From: Pyrrhosoma nymphula
Taxonomy: Eukaryota; Arthropoda; Insecta; Odonata; Coenagrionidae
Length of the DNA: 64,000 nt
NCBI GenBank assembly: GCA_963573305.1
Contig: OY754337.1
Location: forward strand, 53,519,164 to 53,583,163
Direction of reading: 5' to 3'
The position numbers were made by a program, and so were the translations under genes. This document shows positions 23,570 to 34,574 of this stretch, one piece after another. The first letter of the stretch is position 1; each line of letters starts with the position of its first letter. The notes below the pieces were generated by a model. The model made no database searches, was not told the origin of the DNA, and saw only the letters and a list, made by a program, of their open reading frames with translations.

Positions 23570-23740
23570 GCTTTCATCTGCATCAGCTGCAAATTAATTG
23601 CAGCCCTCCACTCAACTTTCCTATCAGCCAGCTCCTTCATTCCTCCATGATTATTCAATTTAATATTTCTCATAATTAAGAATTTGCTTCAAGTATTCCA
23701 TCCTTGGTCTTTCGAGATAGTTTATTACATTAATTTCTTC
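23570..23740 (-). pseudogene. RTE-like ORF extreme 3' fragment
   Basis: The minus strand reads ERPRMEYLKQI (about 23715-23683) followed, after a break, by GGMKELADRKVEWRAAINLQ (about 23650-23590). Both are characteristic of the last 60 residues of RTE-like reverse transcriptase ORFs (the GRP-EY-KQI and DR-EWRAA motifs). Nothing upstream is intact. Confidence 0.6.
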
Positions 23741-24254
23741 TACCAGTACTATTTAAAAGAGGCTGATGAGGCGTAGAATGAGCTTCCTTTGTCACTTAAG
23801 ATCATATCAGATGGTTAGCGTCTTTGAGCATGTATAGAATAGAGACGCTGCTGGTAAGGAATGTTGTCTGTAGAGGAAAAAAAATCATCTCTCGCGTCAT
23901 TGAAGGGAATTTGAAATTTTAAATGAATGTAGTAATCCATAGATATAAATTACTTACGTAGAAAGCGCCTCTAGTGATTAATTACGCTTGCATATAACAA
24001 GAAAGTACATGTAGGTACCTTACCGGCAAAAGATTAGCTTTAAACAAGATTTTGCGCCCAAATAACAAAGTCCAATAAGTCCGCTATAATTTATCCTTTA
24101 ACAAGTGTGGTTGTGTTTGGTTTAACCTCCGCGACTGTGGCATACCATGAACGACCACGTCTCCTGTACTACTATGTGGACTTGAGAGGAGATCACCTGT
24201 TTCGCAACCCCCCCCCCTCCCTGAAATTCGCCTGAATTAATATGGCTTGTTTGT
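23741..24254. other. Intergenic DNA, nothing recognised
   Basis: Apart from a C-run near 24210, no feature is supported. Confidence 0.4.
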
Positions 24255-24350
24255 TTACCTGGGTAACACACCTGACCGGCAACTGAGGGAACAGGGTTCG
24301 AATCACGGTCAATTCAAATTATTTTTTCTTGACAAGTTTGGCCTTCTTTG
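24255..24350 (+). mobile_element. tRNA-headed SINE relic
   Basis: An A-box-like ACCTGGGTAACAC region and a B box GGTTCGAATCA (24295-24305) have near-tRNA spacing. They are followed by CGGTCAATTCAAATTATTTTTTCTTGACAA, the same order as the other relics of this family. Confidence 0.45.
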
Positions 24351-25619
24351 GTGTATATTCATCCTTTAGTTGTATGAAACAAGTTTCAGATGCAAATTTC
24401 TTGAATAAACGTCACCAGGCTCCAGTGTTTAAGCACTTCATGGAGCAGCTATGTATAACGCCACTTGCAAATTTTATGGTAGGTATATATGAATTTCTGG
24501 AATAATTTTCTCCTATTAAACTAAAAGTGGACTAGAGAAACGTATAGTCTTAATCTCGCTACTCATTACATCATAAAATCATATATCTATTTATCTCTCC
24601 TCGCATTACTATTTTGGGGCTGATACATGAATGCATTGCGTCAAACACATTTTGTCCTCGTGCGTAAAATAAATTATTAATTTATGATAACACTCCCCGT
24701 GATGCCTATTCGTGTCGACAGGTGGAGTGACATTCGCACGCGTGCAAGGTCGTCTCCTCACGGCCGTGCTTCAAGCGTGCTTACAAACACGCCACACGGA
24801 AAGCTCCGTGATTGGGGCGTAGGGCTAAAAAGAGGAATTCCACTTTCGAATCCAGGGCGTCATTTTATCCGCAGAGCGACAAAGGGATAAAAAATAACAC
24901 GAGGGTTCAAGGCTGCGATTCTCTTCCTCTACAAGCAAACAGAACGTTATGTAATGACTCGCTGCATACCGCGAATCATTAAATACTCTTCCTCAGTGTG
25001 TTAAAGGGAAAATGGAGGTTTCTCTCTAGGAAACTTTGCCTTTGCCATAGGAAAAACGTGACGTTCTTTTGCCTAGTTTCTCAATTAGGAGGTAATTTTT
25101 CCAAAACTTTCATTGTTACTTTTCTGAAAAAATAAAAATGCAGGTTGTGAATTGTAAACGGTTGAAATAGTAAAAATGCGACCACTCTTCCTTTCTATAC
25201 CAATTAAATCCAATGATTCGGAGCGATGAAAATTATGGAGAAAATGACTGAACCAATTTAGTTGTTTTTGTGGTAATGTTTTTCATCACATATATCTGAG
25301 AAAAGAAATCCCCGAATATCCATTTCCTACCCTTATAACCTAAGAAATACCCTAAATAAGTATATAAATAATATCCATATTAATAAGATTGAATGAATGG
25401 GTATTTTGCCCGTAATTTCGGACAGTATATTAGCAATTAGGTATAATGCTTTCCTGATCAACCATAATTATTGCATGGTTTCACCTCACTGCAGTACACC
25501 TCAGTCCCAAGATTCTTTGCTATGTTACTTGGTAAGGTGACCTCCAAAAATGGGTCGTTTGCGCAATTATGTATAGGTGGGTAGGTAAGTAAGGAAAGGA
25601 TTATAGGGGAATTGAGGAA
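24351..25619. other. Intergenic DNA, no gene seen
   Basis: A slightly GC-richer part at 24700-24880 has an isolated B-box-like word but no A box. The remainder is AT-rich without supported features. Confidence 0.4.
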
Positions 25620-25653
25620 GATTGTCCATCTCTTGGACAACAACCTTGTCGTG

Positions 25654-25905
25654 CATATAAAAGCGTATCAGGCTTAACATTGTGGAAATACTTTATGTCC
25701 ATTTCAAATAAAACAAAGTTGGTAAATTTCCACACAGTATATTATCAACCACAAAATACAGCACCGATCAAGGTTTCGGCACGTAATACCATTATCAAGG
25801 ATGCCTTGAGAATGGCATTACGTGCCGAAACCTTGGTCGGTGTTGTATTTTGTGGTTGATAACATACTGTGTGGAAATTTACCAACTTTGTTTTATTTAA
25901 AATGA
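25654..25905 (+). mobile_element. PLE-like foldback insertion C with 12-bp TSD, nested in the RTE leader
   Basis: AACCTTGTCGTG flanks the insert (25642-25653 and 25906-25917). A 47-nt leader with CATTGTGGAAATAC is followed by arms of about 100 bp (25701 to about 25795, and about 25805-25905) that are nearly identical. The right arm reads CTTGAGAATGGCA, a stem GGCA/TGCC around TTACG, then GAAACC (25805-25833). The left arm mirrors it with ATAATGGTATTACG. Joining the flanks restores CTTGTCGTGGTTGAAGGG, a continuous RTE leader, so this insertion is younger than the RTE copy. Confidence 0.8.
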
Positions 25906-26364
25906 AACCTTGTCGTGGTTGAAGGGCTTGTGTGCTCCGATGACCCCTAGAGCTGCGCTGGCGGGAGCAATGCTCCTATTAGGGTCACCCATGCCAGATT
26001 GGTCGAAGTTAAGGAGACAGACGAATGGTAGTCCGCGCAGAGTCTGTACCTCAGTGAGGCGGCTGCAAAAGGCGTCGGACCCCAGTGGAGCGGCCTTTGA
26101 AGTAATGGTTTCACGTAAAAAACACTATTGAGTAATGCCACGGAATACTATCTCAATTAAAACAAAAACCTTGAAATTATGGACAGTTCTCAAATGATAA
26201 TGAATCCTGGCAACTACGGGACTCGGCCCAGAGGGCTGGACGTCGCGCCCGGCAGCGGTGGGAGCAAGGCCCCTGCGGTCGTCATCACGCAAAATCCTTG
26301 CTCAGACGTAGTAGCAGCAGAGGAAAAGAAGATAAAGAAGAGGAACTAAACTATCATAATAGGC

Positions 26365-27055
26365 ACGTGAAATGTTAGGACTATGCTGAGGGTGGGGAAG
26401 CTAGAGAATATAAAACAAGAAATGGAGAGGGTGGTTGTAGACATCATGGGTCTGGGTGAAGTAAGATGGAAGGATGACGGGGACTACTAGAGCGATGACT
26501 ATACAGTAATTTATAGTCGAGGGAATGAAAGTCAGCGCGGGATGGCATTCGTAATGAATAGGAAACTAGGTAGAAAAGTAGTGTATGCAGAACAGGTGAG
26601 TGATAGAATTATAGTCGTGGAACTAAAGGCAGATCCAACGAATTTAGTTATAATCCAGGTTTATATGCCTACCTCTAATTATAAAGAGGAGGAGGTGGAT
26701 GGGGTATACGATCAGCTAGAGGAAATAATTGGTAGGATACCTGGGAGTAAGCACTTAGTAGTATTGGGTGATTGGTGGGCGAAGGAGGAGATGGGTGGGA
26801 GGTGGTCGATTACGGGCTAGGAAGGAGAAACGACTGGGGTGAGAAAGCTGTGGAGTTTTGCCGTAGAAATAACCTAGTAATTACGAATACATGGTTCAGA
26901 CATCATCCTCGACGTAGGTACACTTGGAAGAAGCCGGGAGACACAGAAAGGTTTCAAATAGACTGTATAATGGTTCGTCACAGATACAGGAATAGTGTTA
27001 AAACTCGCATACTTATCCAGGAGCTGATGCAGACACAGACCACAATTTATTAGTC
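26365..27055 (+). pseudogene. RTE endonuclease (APE-type) domain, broken
   Basis: The frame begins with NVRTMLRVGKLENIKQEM (the usual first Trp codon is TGA here), then MGLGEVRWKD, equivalent to the ICETRW block that holds a metal-binding Glu. SQRGMAFVMNRKL, VVELKADPTNLVIIQVYMPT and LVVLGDWWAKEE follow; the last is normally GDFN-A, so the conserved Asn is replaced by Trp. A frameshift near 26780 leads to GRRNDWGEKAVEFCRRNNL, TNTWFRHHPRRRYTWKKPGD and QIDCIMV. Stops at about 26489 and the lost Asn make it inactive. Confidence 0.85.
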
Positions 27056-27860
27056 ATGAAATGTCGGGTAAAACGGAAAAAGATAAGAATTGGAAGGAGG
27101 GTACGAAAGTGGAATACGGAGGCATTAACTGGGGCAATGAAGAAGAAGTATCCAGAGAAGGATGATGACATAATGGGTGAGGACCATGGAGTTAGATTAG
27201 TGGAAGATAATATGGGGAAGTTTTCAAAATGGAATTGTAGAAGCGGCGAAAGCAACGGTAGGCGTAGTCAGTTCAAATGAAATTAGAAAACCGTAGATCA
27301 CGAAGGAGATGATAAGGTAGATGGAGGAGAGAAGGAAATGGAAGAGCGTAAAATCAGAGCTAGGTAAGAGAAAATACAGAGAATTAAATAACAGGCTTAT
27401 CAGAAAAACAAAGAAAGCAAGAGAAGCGTGGTGGAGAGAACAGATCGACTCGTTAGAGAAATACCTAAAAGAGGGAAGAGCAGATGCATTATATAGGAAA
27501 GTAAAGGAACTGACGGGTGGTAATAAGGGAAGGCGGATTAAAACGATAACAGAAAAGATGGGAAAGGTGATCGTAGAACCGAAAGAGACCCAGGAGAGGT
27601 GGAAGGAGTATGTTGAAGAGCTGTATGGTAAAGAAATAAGGCCCGATAGGTTAGATATAGAAAGGGAAGACGATATCGACAGAGATAGCATCAGACCAAG
27701 TCTCCTAGATAGCGAATTCGAAAGAGCTCTAAGAGACATGAAAAGGAATAAATCGGTGGTAATAGATGACTTACCTGCAGAGATTTTAAAGAGCATGGGG
27801 AAGAACGGAAGAGGAAAACGGTTTGCGCATATTCGTAGGATTTATGAGGATGGAGTGTGA
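27056..27860 (+). pseudogene. RTE linker and N-terminal part of reverse transcriptase, broken
   Basis: KCRVKRKKIRIGRRVRKWNT (27060) is the conserved segment after the endonuclease. A long basic, Glu-rich region (27321-27650) follows. It reads MEERRKWKSVKSELGKRKYR and KAREAWWREQIDSLE, then DLPAEILKSMGKNGRG, the usual start of the RT fingers. Frame breaks at 27281-27320 and a stop at 27858 interrupt it. The large open frame on the opposite strand (27224-27796) is only the complement of this coding sequence. Confidence 0.8.
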
Positions 27861-28077
27861 CCGCAAGACTTCACGAAGACTGCATTAATTCCTATACCAA
27901 AGAAGAGCAAGGCAAAAACGTGCGAAGACTATAGGACAATAAGCTTAATATCCCACGCGGCCAAAGTAGTTCTGAGAATTATAGAAAAAGGCTAGAGAAG
28001 AAGGCAAATGCATACCTGGGTGGTGGGGTGGCGACCAGTTGTGGTTTAGGATAGGAACGGGAACGTGAGACGCTATA

Positions 28078-28703
28078 GTGGTGATGACGCTAGTAGGAAG
28101 AATCCTAGAGTATGTGCAGGATATTTTTGCATGCTTCGTAGATTTCGAGAAGGCGTTTGATCGGGTGGAATGGACGAAATTAATGGGAGTGTTGAAGAAA
28201 TTAGGGGTCGTTTGGCGGGACGGGCGTCTGATTCGGAATTTTTATATGAACCAGACGGCGCAGGTTAGGGTAGCCAATAGAGAATCGTGATGGGCCACAA
28301 TAAGACGGGGAGTGCGGCAGGGGTGCCCACTATCGCCGTTGCTTTGTAAACGTGTATTCAGAAGAAATGATAATGTAGGTATATCGGGAGGAGGTTGTAG
28401 GAATATAGGTAGGAGGGGAGCTGATAAAATCAGTGAGTTTTGCAGATTTTCAAGCATTGGTTAGTCAGTCGGCCAAGGGGTTACAGTCAATGGTGAATGC
28501 ACTAGAGGTGCAGTGCGAAAAGTATGGGATGAAGATCAATCACAAGAAAACGAAAGTAATGAGATTTTCTAGAAGTAAGAAGGTGGGGCTGAATATAAGG
28601 GTGGGAGGGCAGAAGATAGAGCAGGCTGAGCAGTTTACGTATCTGGGTAGTATTTTGGAGGAGAATGGGTTTAGTGGTAAGGACATCAGATGCAGAATTG
28701 CAT
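28078..28703 (+). pseudogene. RTE reverse transcriptase palm, catalytic motif mutated
   Basis: The motif A region ACFVDFEKAFDRVEW (28120-28170) is intact. A TGA at 28288 breaks the frame before RRGVRQGCPLSPLL (28303-28345, motif B). Motif C reads SFADFQALV (28436-28460): the second Asp of the catalytic FADD has become Phe (codon 28448-28450). EKYGMKINHKKTKVM and EQFTYLGSILEENG (28515-28670) are the following thumb and YLG landmarks. The copy ends at 28703. Confidence 0.85.
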
Positions 28704-29483
28704 TCACTATTAACACACCAAAAACCACTTCAGGACACTTCCGGCCTGAAGACGCTGGCAGGATAGCCAAATTAACTGTTATCTCACAACCAACTCACGT
28801 GGAAGAAATCCCTAAAAATGAAAGCATATCCACCCCAAATTCTATCGTTTATTTTCCTCGACAACTCTTCCCATTGATTTCTCCTTCCATTATTGATTTC
28901 GTAAAGCTGTACTGTCTCAGAATACGCCCAATACGTCTGCCTCTCCATCTTCTCAGAATTTAAGCTAAACCTATTTTCTCTTCAACCTTAAATTTATCCA
29001 ACGCACGTTAAAAACTGACGATATATGTGATCATTTTTAATGATCGGCATTTATTAACACGTTTATGTTGGTCTAGCGATTCTGAAGCTGTCTACTCTCT
29101 CGGTATCAGTACCAGGAAATACGATTACGATCTTGGAAACGCGCAAATAGACGTTACTTCATCGCTTTGGCCTGCTCATTTCCGTACTTTTACATACTCG
29201 CGTAATGAATTTCCTCATACAAAATTGGATAGAAATTTTATCACAAAAATTATTGAAAATATAAATATGACACAAAAGAATTATTTTTGTGTCTATAAAT
29301 ATGTAAAGCCCTTACGTCATTTACAGAAAATTAGCTACACTCCAAAACAAACTTTTAACGATCTAGAATGGCTTTGAACATATAACCATATGGCTATTAA
29401 AATAGAGTATGCTCAGATTATTGTTATTCATTCTGGAAATCATTGCCCCAAGTAACACTACTAGGGACTTTTTTATGGAACCA
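28704..29483. other. Intergenic DNA, no gene seen
   Basis: It holds a small hairpin (CACTTCAGGA with GCCTGAAG, near 28725-28750) and one open frame of 116 codons without recognisable domains. Confidence 0.4.
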
Positions 29484-29494
29484 TAATGGTCTTG

Positions 29495-29719
29495 AAGTTA
29501 TTGGTGGTGGCCGATACTTTGTGGAATTCCATTGTAGGAAAAGGATAAATTACTTTGCACTATTCAACTGGAGAAATATGACTTATTGAGTCGACATGTT
29601 TCACTGCACTGCAGCATCCAGCATTCAGTCCTGATGATGATGCAGTGCTGTGAAACATGTCGACTCAATAAATAATATTTCTCCAGTGGAATAGTGTAAA
29701 GTAATTTATCCTTTTCCCG
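29495..29719 (+). mobile_element. PLE-like foldback insertion D with 11-bp TSD
   Basis: TAATGGTCTTG flanks the insert (29484-29494 and 29720-29730). A 42-nt leader with CTTTGTGGAATTCC is followed by arms of about 88 bp (29537-29623 and 29630-29717). The right arm reads CCTGATGATGATGCAG, CTGTGAAAC and ATGTCGACTC (29631-29665). That is a hammerhead-like order CTGATGA ... GAAAC ... GTC; the left arm mirrors it with small differences. The arms pair closely, so the copy is fairly young. It has no ORF. Confidence 0.8.
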
Positions 29720-29730
29720 TAATGGTCTTG

Positions 29731-31435
29731 CTGAGATTTGACATAAAAACCTGAAATTTTAGTGCAACTGGTATCTTAAAAGCTACAAATTAATACTTAA
29801 TTGTTCAATACCTATAACATTTGTTGCTCACAAAATTTTGCACCGAATGTCGCAACCACTTCAAGGAGGTTTGTGAACTGAGTACTTGGAGAAACGACCC
29901 GCATCAAACGAGGGGAGGAAATCAGTTCAAATCCCGCCCGCAGCCGAGAATGCTTCGTTTTGCTCGCAGAAATGAAGCTGTTTTAAGCCATTTGATAGCG
30001 GAACACGCATGACCTGACTGCGGAAGCACAGAATTTAGCCACCGAACTATAATCAGACATGCTTAATAAATCTCAGTAACAACCTCAAAATCCAAAGTAG
30101 AACGACATATAGTTGCTCAGCTGTGATTTTAAGCTTTTGTCTGAGACTGCGCAAGTCGAAAAATACTAAATTTTGTTACTTGTTTAAAAATTCTGTTTTC
30201 AATATTGGCATGATTTATCCATCAAAAAACGAAAGAAATGTGCGATAAATCAGATAATTTGACGAATAAGGAGATAATTTTTAAGGAGGATTTTTTCCAA
30301 CCCGATGAGTCAATTGCAGCGGCTTTTCCTTTGAAATAACGCGTTTTTCTTGATTTGACTGCTAATATTGCTGATATTTTCTAATAACTTAAGTGAAAAG
30401 ATCATAAAGACAAAGTTTTATTTTTGATCAACTCTTAGGGAGTTTTCGCTTTTTATAAAACGTTTTTCGCAAAAATATCGTCACCATAGTCGTCCAAGTT
30501 TCCCCATTCCTGCAGTTAACATCATGTAATATCAGGTTCAGCTTGAGAATAAAGTAGCGCGGAAATCAAGGGAACTTCTATCTATTCTTCTGCCTCTTGT
30601 TCTATCCAGGGAAAATCTAGCGCGGAAAGATATGAGTTATTTATTCATAGAAAATAGATAACACTTTATTTCTTCAAGTAGCCAGAATATGATTTAATAA
30701 CATTTAAGGTCATATTACGATGGAACCACTTTATACAACCACCTCATGTGGTCTTCTCCAATAGAGCATCTAAGAGAGAAATTCAAATGGTGGTGTTAGT
30801 CCACTTCTTTAAGGTCACCTGTGAAAATTTATAATGACTTCGATTCCATGACTCTGATCGACCAGTATTGACTGGAATGGATTAGGTACATTGTTGCCAA
30901 ATGTTTACAAAACAAAAACGAAAAACAATCTTTTCATCCCAAACTTCAGTCTAAAGCTCGTAACGCTACAGAACACGAACCCACATTAAGTCAAAAAGAA
31001 AATTTCACAACGTTCGCGCTACGCTATTAAAATAAAAATGAAAAGTCTTAAGCAGAGTCGTAACTCCGAGAAGAGATGCAAGTCAACCGATGTAGGGGAA
31101 ACATTAGTTTAAAATCCTGTCTAAATGGCCGTTCCCTGATATTTACTGTGCAGTGACAACAAATCAGCCTATGGGCAACACATCAACGTGCAGGTGGACA
31201 AGCCTAAAAGGTTTTGAGCTTCATATTTGGCAACAAAGCTGAATATTCAGTCTGAGTATCTCGTAAAAGGACCTGTCGTATGTAAAAAGAAGATTTTTCT
31301 AGCATCTGCACACCGAAACTAAAAAAGGTGCCTAAATATAATTTTATAATGAGTTACTACCATGAGGAAAGATCAAACAATCAAAGATTGAGAGAAATTA
31401 GTTTATAATTAAAACTCTGAGAGTCGACTCTCAAA
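29731..31435. other. Intergenic DNA, no gene seen
   Basis: A lone B-box-like CAGTTCAAATCCC at 29923-29935 suggests another SINE scrap, but no A box or tail supports it. The remainder is AT-rich and unrecognised. Confidence 0.4.
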
Positions 31436-31439
31436 AATG

Positions 31440-31990
31440 AAAGCTTCGCTTCAAGCGTTCAACACACGGGATACACAACACAGTAATTAGGAAAAACACT
31501 CAACGTGACCGAAACGCCAAGCGGAGAAAATAAAAAGATCGAAAATTTAAAAAATCAGGAGGAGAAAACTTAAGGAGGTGACGGTTCAATCAAAGATTAC
31601 AAAAATTTAATCGAAAATCCTATCTGGAAAACTGTTCCAAAAGAAAACGGTTCGGTATCAAATTCTCACCTAGTGAAAAATCATAACACTCAACATTAAG
31701 AGTAGGCACATAGCGCAACCAAGATGCCGAGTGGAGAAAAGGAACGCTAAAAAAAGATCGAAAAGAAAACTTGAGGCGGTAAGGGTACAGCCAAATATTA
31801 AAGTAAATTAGCAAACAATTGCCGCTTAAAAAACTGTCCCTCGGGTATTAGGGTTTGGTTCCGAGCGTTCACAACACACAACACAACACACCATTGTGAA
31901 TGGACACACAACGCGACCAAGACGCCGGTTGGAGAAAAATAAATTAAAAAGATCGAACGGAAAAAATAAGAAACTATCCGGTGGGGAGGG
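31440..31990. repeat. Degenerate tandem repeat, about 205-bp unit, nearly three copies
   Basis: The unit core CAACG-GACC-A-ACGCC-AG-GGAGAAAA recurs at about 31502, 31712 and 31911. A GAGCGTTCAACACAC-like word lies 30-50 nt before it and GATCGAAAAGAAAAC after it. AGGCGGTAAGGGTACAG and AGGAGGTGACGGTTCA are equivalent positions in two units. No recognised element or coding potential is present, so it is probably an old satellite-like expansion. Confidence 0.7.
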
Positions 31991-31994
31991 AACA

Positions 31995-32430
31995 AAAGGA
32001 AGGGAATAAACGTTTTTAGGGAGTTAGGCAGATAGGAGGAGGGAGGGTGACGCGGTAAGGAGAGGGGAGGGGGAATTTGGCCCAGGGGCGCTCGATAGCC
32101 AAAGAAAGCCCCGGCAGTTCCTGCCCATTCGGACGCAAAACTGTGGAGTCCAAAATTGGCCCCTCACACACAAAAAAACGCTCAGAGAGAAGCGACACCG
32201 GCCGACAGTGGAGCGGCGGAATCAAAAGAGCTCAGATTTGGGCTTTTTCCCTCCATTTGCCACCCCCTCGTGTTCAAACCCTCTACAAAAAATGCCCTTA
32301 ACCACCCATCCCACCCGATCAAAAATCCTGTTTGGAACGCCCTGGAACGAAAGAGTGTTTTAATTTTTTTCCAAAAATCCCTCACTCGCACGAGAAAGGA
32401 CAACCGTATAAGATAATGAGCTTAGCAAAG
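31995..32430. other. GC-rich patch following the tandem array
   Basis: Purine-rich G/A sequence passes into C-rich sequence with overlapping frames on both strands and no domain. It could be unit-flanking sequence of the same repeat. Nothing more can be supported. Confidence 0.35.
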
Positions 32431-32860
32431 GGCATCGGACGGATTTGAATGGAAAGCTACACGGTATGATGACGATCGAAAAACGTTCTGGTTTACTTTA
32501 TGGAACATCCACACAATACCCCACGATCGGCTGCAACGACACGGGCGTGTGGCAGGAGGTGATATGTTGGTTCCAATGTAAAGTTACTAATATGTAAGTA
32601 AATCCGTATAGTTACTTGTTCGAGAAGAGGAATCCTTGAGAATATATGAGCTACCAAACCTGCTTTTGTACCCTAATTTTTTCGCATCTTGAAATCTGTA
32701 ATACTTGGTTTTAAGTGGTAGAAACATGCTGTCAAATATAAGTGCAGTTTTCGTGAAAAACTATTTATAAATAGCGAAATCTCCCATGCAATTGAATGGT
32801 AGGAAATTGAGGCTCCTATCCAACGTTTTTCTCGTGTTATTAGCGCGTTAATAGATGAAT
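32431..32860. other. AT-rich DNA, nothing recognised
   Basis: No feature is supported. Confidence 0.35.
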
Positions 32861-32864
32861 ATGT

Positions 32865-33130
32865 TTATAGAAGAGTTGAAGAGGAAAGAACCATACGTTA
32901 AACCATACAGATAAGAACTATATAGATTGGACAAACCCTGAGGCACAATGAGTTTGGGAAGTGTATAATTGAGGGAAAAATAGATGGAAAAGTCCCAAGA
33001 GGAAGGCAAAGTGGTGAATCCAAGGTCCAAATAAATACAAAAGTCCACAGGAAAACTACCTGGGAGTACGGGAACTAGCATTATATAGGGAAGGAAAAAG
33101 GGCTGCAGTCAATCTATCTTAGGATTGAAC
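32865..33130 (+). pseudogene. 3' relic of a non-LTR retrotransposon ORF
   Basis: In shifting frames it reads EFGKCIIEGKIDGKVPRGRQ (about 32948-33005, the IEGKI-GKRGRGR block) and then LYREGKRAAVNLS (about 33075-33120, the DRE-WRAAVN-S block). These are the last conserved pieces of RTE-like ORFs. It is decayed, with stops throughout. Confidence 0.6.
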
Positions 33131-34085
33131 AATCAATGAATAAACGAAACTAGTTAACGCAACAATGGAAGACAAAATTCGTTCATGAAGTGGAAATGGC
33201 GCTACACTTCAGTAGTATGGCGGGAAATAGTACTAAATAAAATATAGTATCCAAATGATCGGCGTATTTGTACATTAATAATGTTTTCTAATAGCTAAGG
33301 CAAGTCTTCAGGGAAAGCATGAATTCTGTTCACAATAAAAAAGGAAAGGTGGCATTAAGTAGTTGTTTTGACTCATGGAGTCACCTCCTTCAGATGAGGA
33401 GGGACCAATACAATTTGTAACAAGAGGGAAGCTTCGAATACACATCTCTTGGGCTTTTGTTGCCAGGCATTACCCCTCCTTGCGGAAATAGTGAATTTCG
33501 CTTAGGAAGAAGGAATTACCTATTGGTTCAACTGAGCATTTTTTACATTCTGTCGCAATTTGCCTATCGACATCAAATAGGAAACGGGAATAGGAAAACG
33601 GAAGGAACAACTAGTGATATGTACTTTGGTGAATCAGTTTCAAAGCTCTCTTACAGTCGTAAATAGTGCACGGAAGGAAGCAATTCACATACTTCTCTGT
33701 CCTGTCATGTGTCCCTCTGATTTGTCGCATCTGCTTGCCTATAGATTTAGTATTGGGGTAAAGACACACATCGTGTACACCTTAAACTCTAATGATATGA
33801 ATGTTTTCCAGTGATCTTAGTCTTACGTGTAACTCCTATTTCTTAATTGTTTCCCAATACATTCCTTCTCGTTACTGTTCTATATTTACTTTTCTCCCTC
33901 AGACGTATTTCGCATGTCGAACGGTTTTCAATCTTTTTAAATCAACTTTCCATGCAGAGGAATTGGTGACTCGCAAAACTCGTCTAAATTCACAAAACAA
34001 TTTTTTAATCAGGTCTATGACAGTAAGAATGGCAACCATTGGGCCCAAGGGATAAAAACCGGCATGGCTAAGATGGTGATAGGAA
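33131..34085. other. Intergenic DNA, no gene seen
   Basis: Three overlapping short frames between 33457 and 34055 show no domain or consistent splice signals. Confidence 0.45.
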
Positions 34086-34098
34086 TGGAAGACATAAT

Positions 34099-34315
34099 CA
34101 TCATTAGAGTAATCTACCGGCTATAGGTAGGTTATGATGAAAGTCAGAGAATATCCAACGGACTCTTACACGTGCCGTGCCCTATCTACCTCTAATATTT
34201 ATTTCTTCATCTCAGCATAAGTCCTACCTTTCTTCATTCCGTCCATAAAACCTATTCTCTTTCTTCCCCTTTCCCGCTTGCCCAACATCCTTCCCTCTGT
34301 CACGGCCTTCAGCCG
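34099..34315 (-). mobile_element. 5'-truncated RTE insertion with 13-bp TSD
   Basis: TGGAAGACATAAT flanks the 217-bp insert (34086-34098 and 34316-34328). On the minus strand it reads GKRGRKRIGFMDGMK-like coding sequence, stops, and continues into a 3' end with GAGGTAGATAGGGCACGGCACGTG and CCGGTAGATTACTCTAATGATG. The ATGATG end is the short simple-repeat tail typical of RTE elements. The same 3' segment is present at 51.7 kb. Five-prime truncation plus TSD is the expected product of target-primed reverse transcription. Confidence 0.85.
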
Positions 34316-34574
34316 TGGAAGACATAATGAAGGATAAAACTACATTCAAAGGATATATACAAACCTTCAAGATTTTTCGGACAAATGAAAAGGAGGTAAG
34401 AAATAACACCTGGACGGAAGAGAGGAGCAGGAGAGACAAAGCAAAATGATAACGAACAGATTTAAGAGGAAGAAAATTGGGAAATCATCAGAAGCCATCA
34501 ATCCGAAGATTGATTTGCAACTTTTCTCCATTCTACTCTCCTCTCTCCCGACCACTACATTCCTAAATAATTAT

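Larger units (their letters stand above)
25620..28703 (+). mobile_element. RTE-clade non-LTR retrotransposon, broken and 3'-truncated
   Basis: A 5' leader (through about 26340, itself split by foldback C) is followed by an apurinic-type endonuclease and a reverse transcriptase, as in RTE elements such as those annotated in Heliconius and as craniofacial-development-protein-2-like models. Coding sequence survives in fragments at 26365-27055, 27321-27860, 28078-28360 and 28433-28703, separated by stops and frameshifts. After GKDIRCRIAF at 28703 the RTE sequence stops abruptly, so the C-terminal quarter and the simple-repeat tail are missing. The 5' boundary is an estimate. The element acts (when intact) by nicking DNA and priming reverse transcription at the nick. 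Confidence 0.85.

Noticed and set aside
24800..24900. tRNA-like B-box word CTTTCGAATCC
   Set aside because: No A box at the right distance and no clover-leaf arms, so neither tRNA nor SINE is supported.
27224..27796. 190-codon open frame on the minus strand, Ser/Leu-rich with hydrophobic stretches
   Set aside because: It is the exact antisense of the RTE coding region, whose plus-strand reading matches known motifs.
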